A stretch of DNA of 64,000 bases. It comes from Marsupella aquatica (taxonomy: Eukaryota; Marchantiophyta). Within the stretch, counting starts at the first letter, position 1. The number at the start of each line of letters is the position of its first letter. Of the stretch, positions 1-10,152 are shown piece after piece. The translations under genes were made by a program, and so were the position numbers. The stretch covers positions 10,044,001-10,108,000 of the forward strand of contig OZ316894.1 in assembly GCA_973895155.1 (NCBI GenBank). Reading direction: 5' to 3'. The notes under the pieces were generated by a model. That model saw nothing but the letters and a program-made list of their open reading frames with translations. It made no database searches and had not been told where the DNA came from.

Positions 1-259
1 TTTGTGGGGAAATTACATTGAGTGTCTTCTTCTCGGTCTGTCGAGGTGGGTCCGTTGCAAGAAGAGTTCGTCGAGAAGGTGGGAGTCATTGGAAGTTTGG
101 GGAGCGTTGGATAAGATGGTCGGCCAGCTTGCAAATGAAGATATAACTTCTCGATTGATAGGTAGATTGTGCCATCCAAAGGTCAGAGATGAGATATGAT
201 TGTGTGCTATTTAATAATTGATGCTCGCGGGGAAGAGATTCTATCCTCTGTCTCTCTGT

Positions 260-525
260 GTTCCTGTTGCATGCGTTTTGACCGATATTCTCCCAATGTT
301 TCTCAGCTGGGAGCTTCGTGTGGAATCATTAGGGTTCTAATTAATCACTTCTTGAGAATCCTGCCCATTGCAATCGTGTCGGACTAGCGGAGTTCCTGTT
401 GCGTGCGTGTTTGCCTACATTCTCGAATATTTCTCAGCTCGGAGCTTCATGTGGCAAAATTACGGTTCTAATTAATCACTTCGTTGAGAATGATTGCCCA
501 TTGCAATCATTCTGACTAGCGGATT
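260..525. repeat. Diverged tandem duplication, 132-bp unit, two copies
   Basis: Two adjacent copies begin at 260 and 392. Both run from a GTTCCTGTTGC start through a TTTCTCAGCT motif and GGTTCTAATTAATCACTTC to GACTAGCGGA. They differ by scattered substitutions and small indels, so the duplication is old. The rest of 1-787 shows no exon that I recognise. It is probably intron or 5' flank of the SDR pseudogene that follows. Confidence 0.8.
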
Positions 526-787
526 GATGAGGCTTTACTTCTATCTGCTCTGCTCGTGAGTTGCTGAATCCACCTCTCAATTTTAGAAAGGTGATTGAAG
601 TGATGATGGAGAGCAATCACCTCCGATAAAATAATTTGTGCAACTGTAGGATACCTTACTTATTTCCTGATTACTTGTGTGAGAGGGAAGAAGTCTGGAG
701 AGGATTGAACGAACTTGATATCCTGCTGCAGAGCTTAGTGTTCTTTCAAAGTAGGGGCTGACAGCTTTAACCTCTTAAGACGATGAG

Positions 788-1957
788 ATTGTGAGGGGAC
801 TAGCAAAAAATGGAGTCACGACAGTGTTGACTGCTCGCGATAAAGGAAAGGGACAGGCAGTGGCAGATTCTTTGAAAGGGACAAGCAGTGGCAGATTCTT
901 TGAAAGGCCAGGTTTGGATTCAGTTATAGTCCATCCTTTGGATATCACCAGTGCGGAATCAATCGACAACCTTGCGATTTGGTTAAAAGACAAATCTGGA
1001 GTAGACATTCTGGTAAAAGAACCCGGCAATTGTTTTGTGTCCGTCTTATAATCTGCGGACTTTTTTTTGCATTCTGTTGCTGAATTTGCGCCTTCTTGAG
1101 TTCCAGCAGATGATGGGTTGTGAAGGTGACAGCTATCTTTACGCATTTTAGTTTTCTTCATTTTTTAATTTGCAACTACACGGGACAGTTTGTAGGTTAA
1201 TAACGCAGCAGTTTATGTAGAAGATAGCTACGAGGGGGCCCAGGTAACTATAGATGCAAACTATTATGAGTGAAAAACTTGGCCAGTAAGCTGTTACCTT
1301 TACTGCGACCTGGTGCACGAGTTGTACATAAGTTCAAGACTTGGACAACTTTCGTTAAGAACCCTTTTCCTGCGTGCCTACAATGAGCTTCGTTCTTTGT
1401 ATTTGAGTGAAACCAAATGGGTTGAAGCCCATTTTGTTTCTGTCGAGTTGATTTTCGCATAATTTCTCTGCTCGGTGGTCATTGGAAGAATTAAAATCTT
1501 CTTCAAAAGAGTCCATGAAAGAGTCCGCGAATTCTGAAAGTTCTAGTACGCTTTCTTTTAGTTTGTGGGAAACTCTGTGGCGAAGGTAATGGGTGATGAA
1601 AAAAACCGCAGTGAAGATCTTGTTCATTCGTATACAAAGAAATACATAGAAGCAGTCCAAGCAGGAAGTTGGAAAGAAGAGGGATGGTCCACGGGATATC
1701 CACAATATTCCGACTCCAACATGCTCCTAAATGCGTACACTAGAGCATTTGCGAAAACGCTGTCAAAGAGGCCAGAGGACCAAAAACTTTACGTAAATGT
1801 TGTTCATCCTGGCCGAATTGGGACTGATATTAACAATCATTCTTGCACCGGAATTCCAGAAGAAGGAGCTGATATTGCAGTATGGCTTGCTCTCTTACCA
1901 GAGAACGGATATCCACAAGGAGGGTTTTTCTTTAACAGAGAGCCATTTGCCTTCTGA
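788..1957 (+). pseudogene. Short-chain dehydrogenase/reductase (carbonyl/salutaridine-reductase-like), decayed, 5' exon missing
   Basis: Three exon remnants align with plant NADPH-dependent SDRs of the carbonyl-reductase/salutaridine-reductase type: 788-1012 (ends VDIL before GTAAAA), 1196-1353 (starts VNNA after TTTGTAG) and 1562-1957 (starts FVGNSVAK after CTTTCTTTTAG, ends REPFAF). The first exon, with the cofactor TGxxxGxG motif, is not seen in 1-787. Several lesions are visible. The NNAG motif reads NNAA. Exon 2 is one base short of a whole frame, with a break after ANYY near 1268. The segment that should carry the catalytic serine (NVSS) reads HKFK. The catalytic YxxxK reads YSDSN, so the lysine is lost. 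Exon 1 also carries a 28-bp tandem duplication (853-880 and 881-908). Exon 3 remains open for 131 codons, so decay is recent or a fragment is still transcribed. The SDR assignment is sure; loss of enzyme function is a strong inference. Confidence 0.8.
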
Positions 1958-2103
1958 AGCATGAAAGCCCAAAGTTTGAGTTGTTGCCACAAATGTACAG
2001 AGTGTGTTTTCTGAGTTAAGTAACTCGGTAAATAAGGGAGATCACGAATTAGTTAGGAAAATGATAGTATTCCTGATCAGCTTATCTTAAATATTTCTCC
2101 TCA

Positions 2104-2248
2104 GGGAGCGTGTAAACTTGACAGATTGAATGTGACGTTTGATGTAATTCACTGTAGGGGTTGTAAACTAGACCGATTGTATGTGACATTTTGATGTAAT
2201 TCGCTTCAGGGAACGTCTAAACTTGACAGATTGAATTGGACATTTGAT
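2104..2248. repeat. Tandem repeat, ~53-bp unit, about 2.8 copies
   Basis: Three imperfect copies start near 2104, 2157 and 2208. Each has a GGGAGCGTGTAAACTTGACA-like head followed by GATTGAATGTGACGTTTGAT. The repeat lies just 3' of the SDR pseudogene, probably in its former 3' UTR or downstream flank. From 2250 to 2860 I see no gene; an 88-codon open frame at 2317-2583 has no recognisable features. Confidence 0.75.
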
Positions 2249-2861
2249 ATTATGGGACCGCATCCCCAGTTATCTGATGATCCAACTATCTGATATATAG
2301 ATCTATATTTCCATCCATGATTACTGGAATCATCTGGCCCTACCAAAAAAGCAATGATCAATTCCACAATACAAGAGACCGTTTTCTTAGAGAAAGAAGG
2401 AACCTAGTCACGATGAACTCTCATGAACTGGATGCGAGTCGGAGAGGGCTGCTTGGATATACATTAGAAACCTTTGAATATCAACTTCTATTCGAAGAGC
2501 AGGACGTGAAGACAATCAACAATTGGAGTTACACTGAAGCCAGTTCTTCTTATGTCAAACGAATAATTACACAAGCCCAGTAAAAAAGCCTTTATTTCCA
2601 TTCTGAGAAACTAAATCGACAGCTGAAACATCGGGACTTTCTGGATTAGACAGTCAAACCTGAAATCAAGCCTCATATTAGGGCAAGAAGAAGTGCTTTA
2701 TTACGAACTGTACCCAAGGAATACAAGTCACGCCGGCCCTTTGAAGTATGCAAAAAGTTACTCCAGAGAGAATTTTGGGAATTGAATCCCGCAAGCCAGA
2801 GACGTCAGCCTGAGGGGCAGAGTTATTGCTTTTTCACTCCCAGGCTCTAGGGATTTATTTT

Positions 2862-3105
2862 CCAAGATTCCCCAGGGCAAAGATTTTTTGAGATCACAAA
2901 TTCTGTTTTCGTTTTTTGTTATGTCATTTTCTTACTCAAGTTGTTCCAAGAATCCCGGGGGCAAAGAAAAAAGAGATGACAGATTCTGCTTTCTTTGTTT
3001 GTTCTGTCATTTTCTTCTAGTACTTGTTCCAAGATCCCCAAGGGGAAAGGAACTTTTGAGATCACAAATTCTGTTTTCTTTTTTTGTACTGCCATTTTCT
3101 TCCTT
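2862..3105. repeat. Tandem repeat, ~84-bp unit, three copies
   Basis: Copies start at 2862, 2946 and 3029. Each begins CCAAGA(T)TCCC, continues through GAGATCACAAATTCTG and ends in CATTTTCTTC plus a T-rich tail. Identity between copies is roughly 80 percent by eye. Short open frames across it come from the repeat and are not genes. Confidence 0.8.
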
Positions 3106-3109
3106 AAAC

Positions 3110-5442
3110 TTGGGGATGAGCCTGATCGTGAGTGTGAGTCGGAGAGAGAGAGGTGGGGTAAATAATGCTCTCCAAATCCAAAATACAAGGAAATCTTGAA
3201 ATATGGATTGTGGAACGAACGAATGCGCCTCGAGGACTTAGACTCAAAGGACCTGGGTAACAAGCTGAAATAAACTACCATAGCTTAGGTATTGAACTAT
3301 TGTCCCAGTTAACCAGAACACACCACCTGCAGTCTACACAAGGAGCCCAAGCCCAAGCTCAATAGAATGATGTCCTTGGAACGTCCAAATGTACTGGTCT
3401 CCAAGAAGTTCTTACTGGCAAAATTGTTGAAGAGTCTACATATAAGGTCACACTGACTAAGTAGTCTAGTGTTGATGAAATAGGAAAGGTGGCTCACCAC
3501 GGGACCATCGGTAATTGTTAAGGGTAGTTTGTGTTTATGCTCCCCAAAACAGGCCATCAATGCTTTGGCTCAAACCAGAAAAAGAAATACCAGTTGGCGA
3601 CACAACATGAGTGTATGCCCTTGCGCTACCCAGAAATTATGATAGTATAAATGCCTCAGACCTTATACTCACCATTATGAGATACAAATTGATAATGTCG
3701 CAGATTTTGATTTGCCCAAACGCTTTTTTAGTCAACTAATCCCTTCATGTGTCAAGCATATCCTTGTGTGTACCATTACTCTATTCCAAGGTATCTGGTA
3801 AGGATATAGCATGCTCATCCTGGAACATGCTGATTGTGTGGTATGTGTGGTAGTGATATGTAAGTGGACAAAATTAGAGAATAAAACTAGAATACATATT
3901 GAATGCAATTGAGATAAAATAATATCAGTAAAGTACATGCAAATAAAAGCACATAAGACTAATGAAAAGTACAATTAAATTTTATGACACAAAGATGTTA
4001 CGAGTTGTGCACTTACTTCGATGTGTCTTATTAATGACACTCAGGCTGCCAAAATAAATTCAAAATACTATAGGATACCAAAAATTATAAAGGGGTCCAA
4101 AAATGAATTAAAAGTCTATATGATACAAAGAATGTCCCTTGTCAAGATACATTCAAATAAAAATACATGATACAAAAATATGAATAAAACAAAACATAAA
4201 AGTTGGATTTGCCATATAGCAGTGAAAACCTTACAATGACATGATTGGATATATTGAATGGCCTTCCATTTACCCTGTGGATGCCAGACTATCAAGAATC
4301 CAAGAGCAGAAAGTATCCTGCATCCGCACTGGCCCTTAGCCTATGGCACCGGACTGGCACATGTGGCAATTCCCGGCCGACCCTCAAGCTAGGGCTGCAA
4401 TCCACAACATTTTTGCAGCTTGTGCCCCAACAAGTTTCGCCTACTACCATATTCCCCATTCTGCCAAGTCCCCATTCCTCTTTTCCCAGTGTTGCCCAAA
4501 CTCAATCTATGCTACTTGTTGTGCCACATGTCTGCATCCGACATAAGGTTGTAGGTTATGGGGTTCAAATTTCCATTTGCAACATGCAAAAGAGTCCAGT
4601 TTGTGGGTTTTTCAAGGGAAGGTTTGCAAAGGGGTTGGTGCTATCCTTACAAGTTAATCTCTCCATACCCCCAAAATGAAGTGCTGCTAGATGGACCCCA
4701 TGGATGATCCAGACCGTTGATGGGGATCCGGCCTGGGAAAGATGGACGGATGCAAAGTGCCTGGCAAGAAAACTGGTCTGGATACTCTAACTATTGGCCG
4801 TCAACGACTGCACACTAACTTTCACATGTGGATTGCACGTCCAGTAATCTGGTTTACATGTCAGCCCTGTATCAGAATGGAGTTCCCCACTAAACCACGC
4901 CCTAACATGACATGTCACAAAGGGCCGTCAACGTGCTTATTGACATGTTGACACGTGCCTGCAAGGTTTCTGTCACACTGCAAGTAAATATGTGGCGACA
5001 GTCGGACGTGTAAAGTATTGTATTGGACCGGCCTTGACATGTCTGAAGCTGACATGTCACATGTGGCCCTCCTCATCCCAGGGTGAAAGGTTCCCTCATG
5101 TGGCTCTCAACATCCCAAAATGACGAATCACATGTGGTTCCAAACCGTCTGACGGGTTGTAAGGCAATTTCTGAATTTCTGGTACAGTCTTTGTAATCAT
5201 TGACACAAAGCCCTTCCATCCAATGCATTCACGACATTTGGTTCAAAAATATTCCGAGAAAAGAGAAACAAATTAATAGCTGAGGGGAAATGCGATATAA
5301 GGAACAACACGTGGAACAGTATAAACCATTTACAGTGATTTCTTGGTGAAATTAAAGACCTCACGTTTGCAATGTGCGAAGACTCGAAGAGGTATACTTT
5401 TGTGCCCCAAGTTCTTGTAAAGCCCTCCTTACTCGTGTGAAC
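3110..5442. other. AT-rich intergenic stretch with no supported gene
   Basis: No open frame has family resemblance or coherent splice structure. The palindrome TGACATGTCA occurs twice (near 4908 and 5059), among several CACATGTGG and ACACGTG-type motifs between 4830 and 5140. These could be bZIP/bHLH-type sites, but nothing ties them to a gene here. Confidence 0.5.
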
Positions 5443-5719
5443 CAGTGTTTTTTTTAAGGATTTCACTTTTTCGCCAAGTTGGCGAATGTAAAGTGTGTCA
5501 AGGAGAAGATGCTCAAAAGATTCTGTATTAAATTATGTTCTTGACCGTCAGATCTCCCTACATTTAAGGCGGACCGTTAGATTCTAACTAAAGGGGCCTG
5601 GGATTAGGTGGAACACTGGCTAATGAGACAGCAAAAAAGTAGCGAATTTTAGCCAAAAGTGGCGAAGGATTTTTGGGGAGGTGGAATCTAGCGAATTTTC
5701 GCCACTAAAAAAAACACTG
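5443..5719. mobile_element. hAT-type MITE (277 bp) with 8-bp target-site duplication
   Basis: The element begins CAGTGTTTTTTTTA (5443-5456) and ends with the exact reverse complement TAAAAAAAACACTG (5706-5719). The 8-bp direct repeat GTGTGAAC flanks it at 5435-5442 and 5720-5727. A perfect 14-bp inverted terminus beginning CAGTG with an 8-bp duplication is the signature of hAT-superfamily transposons. There is no coding capacity, so it is a non-autonomous MITE. The intact duplication suggests a fairly recent insertion. Internal segments containing GCGAATTTTAGCC and GGAGGTGGAAT recur in diverged form near 6200-6285. Confidence 0.9.
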
Positions 5720-6194
5720 GTGTGAACTACAGTAGAAGATCCTATGAATATTAGGTATATTATTTTTTGACCGTGTAGATTTAAGGAGAGCCATCACATT
5801 GGGACTAATGAACCGTGTGGTTTGGTGCGGAAACGGGCTAGTGAGACCCAACATGTGACTCAATGGGGGCTTTAGACTAACTAGGGGGGACAACTACTGT
5901 AGTCACTGTTTTCTCATTGTAAAAGTGAGGTCCATTGAAAACAGTAAAGTTATAAAATTCCTGAGCCAAAATGTCTTTGTCCTGACAAAATTGATGAACG
6001 ATCCAGTATAGAAGTGGACCAAGTTGTCTATTCTTTAGATCATCCAAGATGTGCTCTTATTTTCTGATAAAAAAACATGGACACATCAGCAAAAAGGGAT
6101 ACCCAAGGGGCCAACTAGCAGATGGCTAGGATAGGGAATGATTTTGCCAGATTATGCCCCCAAAGTTCATGCATAGTGGCTAATGAACCCAAAC

Positions 6195-6286
6195 ATATGT
6201 AGCAAATTTTAGCCAAGAGAAACTTAACGATTCTGATGGAGGTGGAATTTGGCTAATATTAGCAGCTAGAAAACCCTGGTACTTAG
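6195..6286. mobile_element. Diverged fragment related to the 5443-5719 hAT MITE
   Basis: This stretch shares the order and spacing of internal motifs with the right half of the upstream MITE (CAAATTTTAGCC, then GGAGGTGGAAT, then a TAGC motif) and ends in AGAAAACCCTG, similar to a decayed hAT terminus. I could not find a matching left end or target-site duplication, so it is an old or truncated relative. Confidence 0.5.
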
Positions 6287-6639
6287 TGCACACAGGTGAC
6301 TAGGTGGCAGCGCCATAATATTCTAGCCCCAAATCTAGAACACAATTACTATAGCTACGTCAGAAGTATCCAGCCCAAAATCTGGAATACCAGCCCAGAT
6401 CTAAAACAGAAGTCTCACCCCAGTTGTTTAGGTACATAGTAATGCTCTGATTCCAGGGCGTTGTGTGAGGGGCCCAAGTTTTCAGGGGACTATTATTGTG
6501 GGGATAACATATACACTTTAATCCCTGAATTTTTGTCACTCGGTCCTAGTTTTTACTCTGTTTCTCTTTACTGGACACTTGTAGACAAACCCAAAAAGAG
6601 CAAGAGATTAGGTAGAGCACAAATATAAAATGCCTTGCC

Positions 6640-7044
6640 TTACCTGGCTTTGTTCAGTTGGCCAGAGAACGAGCCTAGAAGAGAGAGGTCCCAAATTCAG
6701 TCTTCCCTCCGCACACAAGCGGTGTGGAGGGTATGTGTGGGTGGAGGGTATGTGATGGGAGTCTTGGTTTCTTCTCAGCCCCTAGCTAGCCCTCTTTGGG
6801 GCCCTGGTTCCACCCTTCCTCCTCCTGGTCTGGGTCCCTCTAAGATCCCTGGGTATTGTTCCCCCCTGAGCTACCCTATAGTGGTGCATATTCCAAAGGA
6901 GAATGTTTATCCTCTATTGGATGAGTCTCCTGGTATTGTTCCCCTTGTGAGCTACCCTATAGTGGTGGGGAACTACGTTATAGTGGTGCATGTTCCAAAG
7001 GAGAATGTTTATCTTCTATTGGATGGGTCTACTTTTGGCGGGCA
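6640..7044 (+). mobile_element. tRNA-derived SINE, copy 1 (internally duplicated)
   Basis: The head (CTGGCTTTGTTCAGTTGGCC) resembles a tRNA D-arm/A-box region. It is followed by a decayed B box, then a body shared with copies at 25733 and 62613: GTGGAGGGTATGTGTGGGTGG, a CCTGGTCTGGGTC-type motif, and TTCCAAAG...TATCCTCT.TTGGATG. This copy has an internal tandem duplication of the segment around 6880-7025. Probable target-site duplications ATAAAATGCCTTGCC (6625-6639) and ATAAAATGCTGTGCC (7045-7059) flank it with two mismatches, so this is the oldest of the three copies. Open frames here are not protein genes. Confidence 0.85.
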
Positions 7045-7059
7045 ATAAAATGCTGTGCC

Positions 7060-9465
7060 AAATGCTTTGCCCCACCCACTTAAATGCTTTGCCTTATCTG
7101 TGATAAACATTCTCTTTTCATAGAGTCCAGAATTATAAAAACGAGAAAATTCTTGCTGGGATTTAAGTAGGGACAATATTGAGGAGCCTTGAGTCCTGGA
7201 AAGAGCATGGACAAGCTGCCTCCAACGGTGCCCAAGAAAACAGATCTTAAAAGAGGCAATGCACAGCAATGATTTCCACCACATTCATTACAAATCTTTG
7301 CTTTAGTGCGGTACAGTACGCTAAAGTCCTTCAAAAGAACATTCATTATTTTCCTCTACAGTAACGGATGAGATCGATGCGGATAGCATGATGGATGAGG
7401 CTGCTTTGTCGTTGGGAATGGAGTATTGGTGTTGCTAGATTAGGCCAAAGATCCAGCCCAGGCGAAGCGCATGCCATTCCAACTTGCCAAATGCCAAGCC
7501 ACGCAGAAGCACAACAAGCAACTGTGATGGATTCGATTCTCCATGGCTGTTGGCCCCTGTAAGAGTGTAAGAGTCGACGAGGCGCCCCGAAAAAATGAGC
7601 CGTGCTGCTGTCAGAAGATAAAGCAGACCCGCAGCTCAAGTGCGAAATTGGTGGCAGCCCCTCTACGTGTAGACGTCGTGGACTCGTGGTCATTGTACTT
7701 ATGAAGTCTTAGCCAAAGCGAATGGATAGCGTAGATATATTCGACTCGAATGAATTATAAGTAGAAGCGAACGTCGAACACGATAAAAGTGCTGCCGTAA
7801 CGCAGCATATTCGGGAAGATGGAGTACGACAGTGGGTTCAATCACTTCAATGGCCACCTTGTAATGATGTAATCGAATGCCGAGCACGCGAGCACCTTGA
7901 GACTGATTTGGAGATCGCAAATCGGGGCGAAGCACACGGTCAGAACGCCAGTCCGCACCAAACCAATTAACCAAGTTACTATTTAGTCATTCACTCAGTA
8001 GTCAGTCTAGTTAGCGCACGTGATCCGAGAACGGATGAGAGTCTCCTTGCTTCTCGGGAGCAACTACTTCAGAGGCCGCCACGGCTAGACTTTCTCTGGC
8101 GGGTGCTTCCTGTTCTGTTTGCAATTCTGAATTAGTTGGTTGGTGTCTCGGTGATCTGTGGATCAATCTCCAGCAGCGTGGCAAGTTTAGAGAGGCTAAC
8201 GTGCAAACTTGGATAAAATTCCCCCCGAAGCTTTGCTACTGGAGAGCATGACATGCAATTCTGGATAAATTTGCCAAAACATGTCTAAGGCCATAGGGCT
8301 GGCTTGCATGTCAAGAGTGGCCCTCAGCACTCCTGAATAGTTGGGGAAACAGTACAATTGATTTTCCAGAATCTGCTTTTTTGCTACTGTGAACTTGCTC
8401 TTTGTTTTATTCAATTTTCAAAGTTTTTGGCCATAGCCCTTGTTCATCTACCACATTTGCTGTCAGGCTTGCCTAAGGAGAGGTTGAGTCACAAAACTCT
8501 CACTCTGTTGGAATGCCAAGGGGTCAGTTGAGGGATGTCCTGGTAGAGTAATCCTTTGAGAGAAAATCATGCCTGAAATGTCTCATGTGCGAGGCTCCAC
8601 AGCTTAGGAAAACCAAGGCCAAGAACAAAAAACATTTTGGCTCTCGCAGTAGCGACCTTGAAAAATGAAGATAAGACAATGTTGGGGTCCTGTGCTCAAG
8701 GCTTTATCCCAGGAAGTAAGGGAATTTTAAGGGCCAAATTGTTTAGATCCAGCTATATGCAAGATAGCTCTTAGAGTGGCCAAGTCCTGAACTGATGTCC
8801 CAGTTGATGTGTCTTTCATCCCACTCCACTCCTCCTGTCTGCCTTCATTGTTTGCTTCCTCTTATTTTTGAAAGGGGAGAAATTCTGGGATGGTTTGTGA
8901 TGAAGCCCTCAAACTCACTTACAGGGCACGACTGGAGGAGGGCAAGGGCTCGTTTAATTAAGGGCTGATGGAGCACTGCTCTTACTCCCTTGTAGACAGG
9001 ACAGGTTTCAGGAGACCAGATCCCAAAGAAGGGGACCCAGTAAAGGGAAGGGATGCAGTGCTTTGACCTAGCTTCCACAAGAATAATCTGACCCCAAAGC
9101 TAGAACATAGTGACCCCCAGGCCCAAAAGCACCCACCTTCTCATGGTCTTATTTCTGGGTTCAGTGGATCCTTGTTGGGAGTGGGGTTCAGCCACTCCCA
9201 CTCCTACTGGCTGGCGCAAAGTTCTATTCTTGACCCGGGTCCCTTCTTGTGGGTTCAACTAGGGCATCTCAAATACAACAAATTTTCACACTTGACCTCA
9301 TCCTGGAGTGTTGTGACCCGGGGCGGCAAGAGCAACTGGTCGGGCACCGAATATGAGGCCCAACCAATCATGCCCGGGAGTCCTGACCAAAACTAAGGGC
9401 CAACTGCTGCAAGGAGAGTACCCGATTCCAGTGTGTTCATTGACTCACCTTGCAGTGTGTGAAAA
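7060..9465. other. Intergenic stretch with no supported gene
   Basis: No recognised gene. One exon-like segment stands out at 7362-7438 on the plus strand: a strong acceptor (TTTTCCTCTACAG) is followed by an acidic open frame starting TDEIDADSMMDEAA and stopping at TAG (7436-7438). I found no partner exons, so it may be chance. Minus-strand frames at 7346-7974 look like random coding. Confidence 0.35.
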
Positions 9466-9583
9466 TTGCACTGCCCGGCTATACCCAATTTTGATGCGCT
9501 CAGTGCATCATGGAACACTCAGTGAGCTCAAGTGCATCTTGCACTGCCCTGCTATACCCAGTTTTGGTGCGCTTGAGTGCATC
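9466..9583. repeat. Direct repeat, ~45-bp copies spaced 73 bp apart
   Basis: Two copies begin TTGCACTGCCC at 9466 and 9539. They share GCTATACCCA, TTTTG.TGCGCT and GTGCATCA in the same order and spacing. Confidence 0.7.
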
Positions 9584-9758
9584 ACATGACGCCATGAGGG
9601 GTTTTTTTTTTGGTTTTTTTTCAATATCTGAGACTCTACTGATGGAGATCAGGGAGTCTTTTGGAGGGGCACTAAAGTTTGGAGGTTTGGATTAATTTCA
9701 TGGAGCGCAGTCAGTTTAGGAGACCAAATCTGGTTAATTTGGTTAATTTGGTTAATTT

Positions 9759-9776
9759 AAACCCTAAACCCTAAAC
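9759..9776. promoter_or_regulatory. Telo-box / telomere-like motif after a GGTTAATTT triplet
   Basis: AAACCCTAAACCCTAAAC is 2.5 units of the plant telomere repeat. It directly follows three copies of TTTGGTTAA (9727-9758). In plants, short telo-boxes in promoters and 5' UTRs are associated with ribosomal and growth-related genes. Here a 118-codon open frame starts 20 bp later at 9796, but I do not recognise its product, so a regulatory role is inferred. Confidence 0.4.
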
Positions 9777-9795
9777 GGGCGATGATATTTTCTGC

Positions 9796-10152
9796 ATGTC
9801 GGCACGTAAACGTGATGCGCAAAGTGAGATTTCATTCGTAGGCAGAGGCAGCCAAACAAGATCCGAGAATATCCGCAAAAGCGCACCTCCCTTCAGAATT
9901 TGGAGTGAATGTCTCATCAAGTGGAAAGCAGAGCAGGTTGAGGAACGTAAAAAGAACTGCGGGAACGTTCGTGAACCTGAATTTGGAGGCATGGTGGATG
10001 CGATGAATGGCTTTGGAGGAATGCTAGAGGCAACCGCGTGGCTTCCTTTGGCTGTGGCCACCAAGAATAATGGCGGGATCGATCGGTCCAATTTTTCTTA
10101 TTTCGAAGGTCAGGTGATGGGTGCCTCGATCACTGTCAAGTGTTACAGTTGA
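9796..10152 (+). other. Unrecognised 118-codon open frame next to a telo-box
   Basis: The frame starts MSARKRDAQSEIS and stops at 10152. It has a basic N-terminal third, a Lys/Glu-rich stretch around residues 45-60 and a Gly/Met-rich stretch around 65-80. I do not recognise a domain. No donor site or partner exon is obvious, and the minus strand is also open over most of the region. The only supporting context is the telomere-like motif about 20 bp upstream. It may be a first exon of an unannotated gene or a chance frame. Confidence 0.2.

Noticed and set aside
1013-1050. SDR motif apparently changed to KEPGN after VDIL
   Set aside because: It is intron read-through past a GTAAAA donor; the true next exon starts VNNA at 1196.
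5895-6286. Second full hAT MITE
   Set aside because: The right end resembles the MITE at 5443-5719, but no matching left terminus or 8-bp duplication could be found.
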